NCBI GenBank assembly: GCA_033807695.1
Contig: CM066311.1
Coordinates: 2,356,001-2,420,000, forward strand
Direction of reading: 5' to 3'
DNA: 64,000 nucleotides
Source of the DNA: Daedaleopsis sinensis
Taxonomy: Eukaryota; Basidiomycota; Agaricomycetes; Polyporales; Polyporaceae
The notes under the pieces were generated by a model that saw only the letters and a list, made by a program, of their open reading frames with translations, did no database searches and was not told where the DNA came from. The number at the start of each line of letters is the position of its first letter. Position 1 is the stretch's first letter. This document shows positions 56,450-64,000 of this stretch, piece after piece. Both the position numbers and the translations under genes were made by a program.

Positions 56450-58115
56450 CCTGCGTATCGAGGGTCGTGCCAGAGTAGTGCGGCGTGATACCTTTACCAC
56501 CCCCAGCGGGTTCTTCATGAACGCCACGGGTGATCCTTGGGCGTAGGCTGGACGTTCTGCATATCCGTTGAGCTGATTGGACTTGAAAGCAGCGGCGACA
56601 TCTTCAGTATTGCAGATTGCTCCACGAGCGACATTAAGTCCTGACGAACCACGCGCCCTAGAGAAGCGGTGAGCTCCGGCCGTTTACAGCTGACCAAGCG
56701 GAAGGAGCGGGAGTACCTTCTTGAAATGCTTCAGTAGACCTCACGACTCACGAGAACCTCGGCGCCACGAGACGGGTTACGATGGCCTGAACAAGAACGT
56801 CCGCGGAGCCTCCGTCTTCTGCGAGAACATCGATCGACTCAAAGTCGCGCACGACCTCGTCGATATACTCAGCAGCGCCTGAAATGTGGGCCACTTTGCA
56901 GCACGCGGCATGGATATCGAGGTATCGAGGGCTAGGCAAGGGCAAATGCTCCACAGACGGCCGTAGAAAGCCAGGAACGTCCGTGTCATGGACGGTGAAC
57001 TGCACCCGAGCGTTGAGGTCGGGTAATGCTGCTATGATCTCGGGCGGATAGGTCCGCACGTCGTAGGTAGGTTCCTGCGTGCGAAGTTCAACCTACGTGC
57101 TGACACTGACATGCTGATGATGAGCATACGTCGCCAAGGACCGCCTCAAACCATGGCAAAGGTCCACAGTATCCAGCATGTCGCGGAAGTCGTACCTAAG
57201 CGTCAAGATGTTGTCTAAGCAGTGGACTGCGGTCCCCTCGAGCTCCTCTTTGATGTTGTTGTACCCGAAACGTTCTAGGATCGTCCATACTCCGCTCGCC
57301 CAGTCGATCTGTGCGAGCTAGCCTGGAGATTGAAGAGCCGATAATCTGGGCAACAGAACTGGCCTTCAGACCCGGATCCTTGACAGCGTTGAAGTTGTTC
57401 GTTGCTTCGGGCATGATGTGACAGCAGTGGGTAGTTGTGATCTTTGAGCCGGGCGGGAAAGCGCTCTGATTGTTGGTCCAAATGCTACGCTCGATGAGTC
57501 CGCTCAACACGAATCGAAAGCCATCCCGGATGAAAGCCTATGAATGTCCGTTTAGCAACGAGGTATAGTGCACGACGACTACATACGTTCTGTTTCGCAC
57601 CAGAATAGTCTTGAGGTGTCTGGATCAGCTCTCTATTCAAGTTGATCAAATCTCGTTCATACGCCGTTCTGTACGAGTGTTCGGACGATACAGGCGTATG
57701 CCCTTCCCGCTTCTTGATTGTCCACGACACTTGAGTGGATAACCCGAGAATGAAAAGGGGAGTGCTCACAAATACGGATGAAATGGTCGAAATACAGCTC
57801 GCCGAGTCGATTGAGCTTATCGAGTGCACCGCGCCGATCGAGGTCGAGGTCCCTCATCACACTTATGGTCTCCCTGGCTACGCATTCGCAAGCTCTTAGA
57901 GTGGGTGCGTAGATGAGAAGGCCGCCGAGGATGCGTATGTGCATCAGCCTGCGCCGATCAGAGGCCCGGTCCTAGTCCTCGTCGTCCTCGGCGAGGAGGA
58001 TGTAGTTGATGTAAGCGCTTTTCGGGGTATCTCTGAGCGATTCAACGAGAGGATCACCATCGGGAGGCAAAGGGGGCATGTCGAGACACTCGTAATAAGT
58101 AGAGGTGGTTGTCGT
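56450..58115. repeat. Inverted-repeat arm 2 (HNH copy E)
   Basis: Reverse-oriented counterpart of 50900-52572. The inner limit, towards arm 1, is CCTGCGTATCGAGGGTCGTG at 56450. The arms face each other across about 3.9 kb that contains the GH27 gene. Confidence 0.8.
56748..58079 (-). pseudogene. HNH nuclease gene, copy E (premature stop)
   Basis: Paralog of copy D. The ATG at 58079 gives MPPLPPDGDPLVESLRDTPK, then YINYILLAEDDED followed by an in-frame TAG at 57972-57974 where copy D continues with DRATDRRR. Beyond the stop the gene is largely preserved: LDKLNRLGELYFDHFIRI, a His/Cys segment CCHIMPEATNNFNAVKDPG, VHFTVHDTDVPGFLRPSVEH, SPRYLDIHAACCKVAHISGA and RLVAPRFS. The GC donor used in copy D (GCGAGT) is GCCAGT here, a second lesion. 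It is a recent pseudogene unless translation starts downstream, for example at the ATG of MHIRILGG. Confidence 0.75.
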
Positions 58116-58355
58116 CACGGTGAAGCGGTCGTGTACGGCCCCCTGTGTACACAGCGCTTTGCGCGGCTCTTGCGGCTCTACATGTACTAGTGCTACAAAC
58201 AACCATGCACGTCTCCTCGAATCCTCTCCTCTTCTGCCACCACGATCACCGTCAAACCCTATGTGCTAGACTTCTCTCCACAATCCCATCTTCAATTTCC
58301 TGCCAAGTTCTAGTCGAGACCCCCAGTCCAAGCCTTTCAAGACTCTCAACCCACA

Positions 58356-61300
58356 ATGTCGTCGTCGCCGGAGGCTGAAGTAGAGGCAGATTCTCAGCCG
58401 GTCATTGTGGGGCTCGCAAAGTCCAGGAAAAAGCCTCGTGCTTGCGACTACTGTAGGAGAAAGAAAAGTACGTCCCTTTGTCATGCTCAGGTGCAGCGGT
58501 AGGGCTCAACATATGTCCTTCGACGCCAAGTCCGATGTAAGTTCATGATTCGCGCCGCGCGCCGATCCTCTGTCGCGTCAATTTGATTCGTTAACCTCGC
58601 CATGAAGGCGATGGCGCAGAGATGCCCGAGCACCGTTGTTCAAGGTGTATTACACAGGAGATAGAGTGCACATACGAGCCCGTCAACGTGAGTTCCGTAC
58701 CTTCGTGATTCTGCAGAGACACTCATTTGAGTGCAGACTCGACCTCCTAGTAAAAGGTACGAAGCATTTGCCAAGGCATCCGCTTCACGCGAGTATTCAT
58801 AAAGCCGACCAGCTATGTTCAAGTCTTGGAGAACCGACTGCACGGCATGGAGAAGCTGTTTAATCAGGTATGTTTCTGCTCCCCGTTTGCAACCCATTTC
58901 CCTCTCTTTGTGTCGAGAGCTTGAAGACCTCATGTATGCGCCAGTTCCATCCGTTTTGTGGGCGCAAGTGTCGATTTCGGTCTGCAGAGTGTCCACTGAT
59001 ATCAGAACCTGGGAACAGCTCCATCCAAACGTCCAAATACCAAAGAATTTCAACGGTGTTCTTGAGGATTACCATCTTCAAGACAATCAGCCATCGACCT
59101 CGACGCAATCTGCGTCTCTTGCACCAGGAATCTCGCCCCCTCCTCCAGAATCGCCCGCAATCTCGGAAGAGCTGGACCCCAGCGACGACGAACGAGAAGC
59201 GATGCACCATGTCCTCGACAGCCTCAAGCGCCTGCCCTTGCCAAGCGGCCCCTCCTCCGTCCGTTACCACGGCAAATCCAGCAACCTCATGTTCCTGCAC
59301 AGCGTCATAGACTTAAAGCAGGAGTACACGGGCAATGAGCGTCCACGGAGTACCGGCTCGTCCATGCAAGAGTATCAAGAGTCCACTATCCATTATGAGG
59401 GCCTCGCGGATACCCCTTCTAGCGTGCCCCCCGAGCCCGATGGCCGCCACGAGCCCGGGCCCAATGCCTGGGCGTGGACGACGCAGAGGAAGCCAACAAC
59501 ACCATACCGGGACTTCCCGCCGCCGGACCTCATGGAACAGCTTGTCGACGCCTACTTCGTCCATCACGAGGTGTACTTGCCCCTCTTGCACCGGCCGACG
59601 TTCGTGCAGGCTATCCAGGACGGCGTGCACCTGCGCGACCAGGGGTTTGGCGGGGTGCTCCTGCTTGTGTGTGCGCTCGGGAGCCGATGGGTCGACGACC
59701 CGCGAACATTGACGGGGGGTGTGAAACTGCCCGGCTGGAATTGGTTCAAACAGGTCGAGAGCACGCGATGGAGCCTTATGGACCGGCCACGCATCGAAGA
59801 CTTACAAAGTTGCTCGGTGTGTTGCCGTTAGCTTTCCCACCGGGAGGCGTAAGCTGATATCGGCGTTGGCTAGCTTATGGCATTCTACCTGGGTGGCTCG
59901 AATACGCCGCAAGGGGCGTGGAACCTGATTGGCCTGGGCCTGCGTATGGCCCAGGATGTTGGAGTGCATCGGAAGAAGATGTACGCCGGGAAGCCGACTG
60001 TGGAGGACGAACTATGGAAGCGGGCGTTCTGGTACGTCGCCGTGATATGGTGTGAGCATGAACGAGGTCTCACACTCCCATACAAAGGGCTTTAGTATGC
60101 ATTGACCGGACCGCTAGCTACGGACTCGGGCGACCAAGTGCAGTGCACGACGAAGAGTGAGTTATCTGCTCTAGTCGTATCTGCCACAGCGTTGACTTGG
60201 AGCCTTAGTATCGACGCTGAGTTGCTTACCGAGGTTGACGACGAGTACTGGATCAATCCTGATCCAGAGCTAGCGTTCAAGCAGCCGGAAGGAAAGCCGT
60301 CCAGAATAGCGTTCTCAAATTGCTTAATTCGGCTGCTCAAGATCCTCGCATTCGCATCACGTACTATTGTGAGTGTTCAACAGAATACATGTTAGATCTA
60401 TTGTGCTGTTCTGATCTTCGGATAGTACTCCATCAACAAACTGAAGCTCAGCTTAGGCTATGTTGGCCCAGAATGGGAGCAGAAGGTCGTGGCAGAGCTC
60501 GACTCTGCGATGAATAGATGGGTCGATACTGTCCCCGAGCATCGTGCGTCCCTGACCGTTCCCTGAGTTTCGATGAGTGCTGCTGACTGGTCTGATCACG
60601 CAGTACGCTGGGACCCGCATCGCACTGACACACTCTTTCTAAGCCAATCTGCTGTACTCTACGCACACTACTATTTCTTGCAGATTTGCATCCACCGTCC
60701 ATTCATCCCGTCGTCTCGCAAAGCCTCTCGGCTCCCCTTCCCATCTCTGGCTATATGCACCAACGCGGCGAGGTCGTGCACGCACGTCATCGATATCCAA
60801 TATCAGCGTACTGGTGTTCCGTTGTTGCTCAATCGCGTGAGCCCGTCTTCCCGTATCGCAAGCTACCGTTCGCTGATACTTGGACCTGCTCGTCCGTTAG
60901 ACCCCGCTGTTCAGCGCTGCGCTCGTGCTCCTCCTCAATGTATGGGGCGCAAAACGGTCCGGCCTTACGAACCAGTCCGCTGTGAACGATGTGCAGAAAT
61001 GCGCGAGCATGTTGAAGCGATTGCAGGTCCAGTGCGTTCTTCTCGCCGCAATGCAACAACCTTTTGGCAATGGCTGACGCGCCCATGTCAACGTTCAGCA
61101 CTTCGTCCGCGCGCAGGGTCTTGGAGATCTTGGAGGGGCTCATGTCCTTAGGTGAATTCTCCCTGCCCGAAGAGTCGCAGTTCACGAGCGCGGCACGGCC
61201 CGATCTCGGCGCTCTCGTCTCCGCCATTATCGTCAAAGACACCGCAGAGACAGCGTTCGCGCACGCGCTCCCACCCCAGCATCCCCAACAGGCGCCATCA

Positions 61301-62179
61301 AGCTCGCGCGGCGACAGCCAACGCTTGGCGCACTCTCAGGCACATTCGAATGCAGGCGCGAGCGGAATGCTCGGGATGGCCTCGCTTTACACATCGACCG
61401 ACCGCCTGCCGAACGCGGCGCTGCTCGCGCATGAGCAGTCGGGCGACGTGTACATGGACCAGTCCTTCACGCTTCCCGTGCGCACGCAGGACCTCGGGCG
61501 CCTGCCATTCCACCATGGCTTCCATACCTTCGATGGCTTCGTTGACGCAACGTCGGTCTTCGACTCCCAGCAGCAGCAGCAGCAGCAACAGCACGGCGTA
61601 GCTACATCTGTTCCGCCTATGGTCCAGGGCATGGACATGAACATGTCAGCAGACGGGTTCACGATGTTCGCGAACTATGGCGAGCTGCTCTCTGCACTCG
61701 CTATGGCGACCCCAAGCCCGGCCTCAGACGCGAACTCGCCTTCGCCGGACGCTCAAGGCCAAACTCAGGGCTCGGACATGCAAGCTCAAGCTCAGGCCCT
61801 AGGAAGCCAGGTGCAAGTTCGGGACGCATCGATTGCAATGGGCCCTGGGGCGGATCGGAATTTCATGTTCCCCGACATGAACACGGATATGCCGATGGAT
61901 CTGTCGGCGGAGAACCTCACGTTCGCGGACAATATGATGGAGATGTGGTCGACTGCGCCTGTGTCGCTCGGGTGCGTACCGTATTTTCCTTTGAGCTTTC
62001 TCTCACCCGAATCGTCACGATCGCCTTTCGCCTCATTCGCACGCACTGACCGGGCTCGATTTTTTGTTCGCGTTTGCAGGATGGAGGAATGGGGCCCATA
62101 TCTCAGCAACATGATGACGAGCGCCGCGGGGGCGGCTCTTCCGCCGCAGCGGAGGCCTTCTGCAGGGTTTTCGGAGTAG
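58356..62179 (+). CDS. Zn2Cys6 transcription factor with a 6-nt microexon
   Basis: Nuclear fungal zinc-cluster regulator of about 1,000 residues; targets unknown. Exon 1 (58356-58467) gives MSSSPEAEVEADSQPVIVGL and RKKPRACDYCRRKK. A microexon of six bases (58531-58536, TCCGAT) restores IR, and the next exon from 58608 gives CDGAEMPEHRCSRCITQEIE-C, so the six cysteines fit C-DY-C-RRKKIR-C-X9-C-SR-C-X6-C. A short coiled-coil exon (VLENRLHGMEKLFNQ) is followed by a long exon with PPDLMEQLVDAYFVHHEVYL-PLLHRPTF. The fungal-specific domain continues with MAFYLGGSNTPQGAWNLIGL, GLRMAQDVGVHRKK, CIDRTASYGLGRPSAVHDEE, AVLYAHYYFLQICIHRPFIP and NDVQKCASMLKRLQVQ. The C-terminal region is Met/Gln/Ser-rich with a Q run at about 61569 and ends RRPSAGFSE. 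Some middle splice sites are less certain. Confidence 0.8.
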
Positions 62180-62585
62180 TAACAGGAGGCTTGCACATGA
62201 CAACTTTGGATGGGCTTACCGCTATGTATGTATGTATGTCTACACTAGCCCTTCCCGTGACTGGGGGATGTCGATGAGAAAGCTCAGTCTGCATGCAAAT
62301 GTTCGACCCTGTGAATATCAATGGCCGACAGTCTAGAGAGGTACGATGTGTGTGTACGCCTTCGACAACGCAGCTTGTCAACGCTCCGCCCGTGTACTTA
62401 CCCGACGCCAACCCGTCGCTTACTACGCGATGGTAAGAGAGCTCGCGGCAGATGCCGAGGTCAAGCGCCAGCATACCGGATTAGGCAACGGGCTCGGCTT
62501 GGTGTGTGCACAGATATCGCCTCCGTCCACAACATCGTTCCCCATCGCCTCAAGCCCGTCTTTTCAGGCCCCTCAAGTCGACCAA
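62180..62585. other. Intergenic: promoter of RPP1
   Basis: No gene recognised between the stop codon of the regulator and the P1 start codon, apart from ATG repeats (TATGTATGTATG near 62225). Confidence 0.45.
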
Positions 62586-63180
62586 ATGGTATGTATCGCG
62601 TTCGCAAGGCCCAAAATCCCTACCAGCCGCGTTCTGGTGTATCCAGCAGCTCCGAACGACGCTGGATTGGCCGACTCCGATGTGGATGTACCCTGAGCTG
62701 CCCGCTAACAGACCGTTGGCTATCCAGGCATCAGTAGAGCTCGCCGCAACATACGCCGCCCTCATCCTTGCCGACGATGGCATTGAGATCACGGTCAGTG
62801 TCCCTGCATAAGTTTATCGGTCCAATCTCTGACCCCTCGCTCTGCTCTATAGGCTGACAAAATTAACGCTTTGACGAGCGCGGCGTCGATCGAAGTCGAG
62901 CCCATCTGGGCATCCCTCCTCGCGAAAGCGCTTGAGGGCAAGAACGTGAAGGAGCTGCTTTCAAACGTCGGTGCTGGTGGTGCGGCCCCCGCAGCTGGTG
63001 GTGCACCAGCGGCGGCGGGTGGTGCTGCCGCGGCTGAGGCACCGAAGGAGGAGGAGAAGAAGGAGGAGGAGAAGGAAGAGTCTGACGACGACATGGTGCG
63101 TCCTACATTCACCTCGGACGTATGCATAGTGATGCTGATCGTGCGCCGCGCACTTGCAGGGCTTCGGTCTCTTCGACTAA
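62586..63180 (+). CDS. RPP1: 60S acidic ribosomal protein P1
   Basis: Ribosomal stalk protein that dimerises with P2 and recruits elongation factors. The exons are: the ATG alone (62586-62588), 62728-62793, 62853-63095 and 63160-63180. Spliced they give [20 protein letters not shown], then [40 protein letters not shown], an Ala/Gly/Pro hinge and the acidic tail EESDDDMGFGLFD, the P-protein signature that binds GTPase factors. All splice sites are GT-AG, and GCTAAC is a good branch site in intron 1. Length about 110 residues, normal. The upstream frame is not conserved, so the ATG-only first exon is the best reading. Confidence 0.95.
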
Positions 63181-63398
63181 GCGTCTCAGCATGCCCGGCC
63201 CGGTGCTCTGTATTTTGTCGCTCTGTTGTTCTTCGTACTGGCATAGCTTCACATTACCCGCTACCTCGACGTGTCAATCACGCCCATCGCCCTCCCACTC
63301 AGTCTTCGACCTGCGTGCTTGGAACTCTCGGTGGAGATTGGGGACGCCCTTGAAAGTACACCACTGATACAACACGACGATTTTCATTGCATATATGG

Positions 63399-64000
63399 TT
63401 AAGCGTGAACTGCAGCCTTTACTTGCTCAATGCGACCATCGAGCAGACCCAAAACAGTATCGACACCTTTGAGTACACCCTCGTCAGGTCCTATGCCCGC
63501 CTCGAGTTTGGTATGAGCGAAGTCGATGAGTTTTACGAGATATGGAGGACCGGGGCGCGTAGACTCTTCGTCGTCATCCTCTTCCTCATCCTCCTCGTCC
63601 TCTTCGTCATTGTGATCGGGATGCTCCTCGAGCCAGGTCAATCCCCGCTGTGCACGGTCCCAGTCGGCTTCGTATATGATGAGAAGGGAGCCGCCGACCA
63701 TGCGCAGATGCACCTCGGCAAGGGCAGCACGGATCTCGGCGATGTCCTCTCTCAGCGACTGAAGAACGGGAAGGAGGATGTTGACGGGAAGACCGGTGCC
63801 GTGCGTCGTCGTCTGCTCGCTATCGGCAGCAGGAGGAAGGGGGTCTGAGGCGATGGGGAAGAAGCGCGCGATGCCGTCTGGGAGGTCAGAGGGCTTTATC
63901 GACTTCCCGTACGACTTGGGCGTATTGAGCGCCTTGCCCGAGGAAAGATCATAGACCTGCGAGAGCGCATGAATGAAGAGAACACGGCGGTCGAAGTGAA
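63399..64000 (-). CDS. Inositol polyphosphate (multi)kinase, 3' part
   Basis: C-terminal part of an inositol phosphate kinase of the IPK family (Arg82/IPMK-like), which phosphorylates inositol phosphates in the nucleus and links them to transcription. The window ends before the start codon and the catalytic N-terminal half. Visible: VYDLSSGKALNTPKSYGKSI, DLPDGIARFFPI, HLRMVGGSLLIIYEADWDRA (the SLL-type motif), a very acidic Asp/Glu insert (63560-63610), then YLVKLIDFAHTKLEAGIGPD and LLDGRIEQVKAAVHA before the stop at 63399. DFAHT is the conserved Asp motif of the kinase fold. Adjacent, convergent RPP1 stops 219 bp away. The frame is open to the right edge, and no intron was found in the visible part. 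Confidence 0.85.
   Translation of the reverse strand, partial: HFDRRVLFIHALSQVYDLSSGKALNTPKSYGKSIKPSDLPDGIARFFPIASDPLPPAADSEQTTTHGTGLPVNILLPVLQSLREDIAEIRAALAEVHLRMVGGSLLIIYEADWDRAQRGLTWLEEHPDHNDEEDEEDEEEDDDEESTRPGPPYLVKLIDFAHTKLEAGIGPDEGVLKGVDTVLGLLDGRIEQVKAAVHA

Overview
The window is nuclear DNA of a filamentous basidiomycete, most likely an agaricomycete. Genes are cut by many short introns (about 50-65 nt) with GTRNGY-type donors and CTAAC/CTGAC-like branch points. The protein families fit as well: class 3 lipases, a basidiomycete-type P450, Zn2Cys6 regulators, seven-pass membrane proteins and fungal HNH nucleases. All exon structures were read by eye from frames, splice signals and protein motifs; no alignment was run.

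Region 1 (1-11.8 kb, accessory): two paralogous seven-pass membrane proteins (837-2272 and 8966-10425) flank an MFS transporter of the allantoate permease type (2581-4811, minus) and a cytochrome P450 (5308-7651, minus). A drug-transporter relic follows. Region 2 (11.8-20.7 kb): a class 3 lipase, a decayed Cyt/volvatoxin-like fragment, a divergent pair of an MBD4-like DNA glycosylase and an HNH nuclease, then a GH27 alpha-galactosidase-like gene that lacks both catalytic aspartates. Region 3 (20.7-34.3 kb, core): the corepressor TUP1, a long gene-free stretch, ribosomal protein uL16 (RPL10) and a mitochondrial-type PPR protein. Region 4 (34.4-43 kb): a third, deleted copy of the HNH unit, a Zn2Cys6 regulator whose zinc cluster is split by a 755-nt intron, and an HCNGP/SAP30BP-like protein. 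Region 5 (43.7-58.1 kb, accessory): a broken ADP-ribosyltransferase/hemopexin gene, a secreted lipase, a broken Cyt-like gene, an inverted copy of the HNH/glycosylase unit, a second HNH subfamily present as a 1.65-kb inverted pair, and between its arms a GH27 with canonical catalytic motifs. Region 6 (58.3-64 kb, core): a Zn2Cys6 regulator with a 6-nt microexon, ribosomal stalk protein P1 and the 3' part of an inositol polyphosphate kinase.

The most striking structure is a duplicated module: an HNH nuclease and an MBD4-like mismatch glycosylase fired from one roughly 100-bp divergent promoter. It occurs at 14.6-17.5 kb and, inverted, at 48.0-50.9 kb; at 34.4-35.9 kb a deletion derivative has lost exactly the glycosylase. 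Both glycosylase genes are intact, whereas all three HNH partners carry different lesions. A related intact HNH gene (50929-52253) sits directly beside the second copy. Five HNH genes or relics in 64 kb, with shared ends and inverted-repeat geometry, point to an expanding and decaying, possibly mobile, nuclease family.
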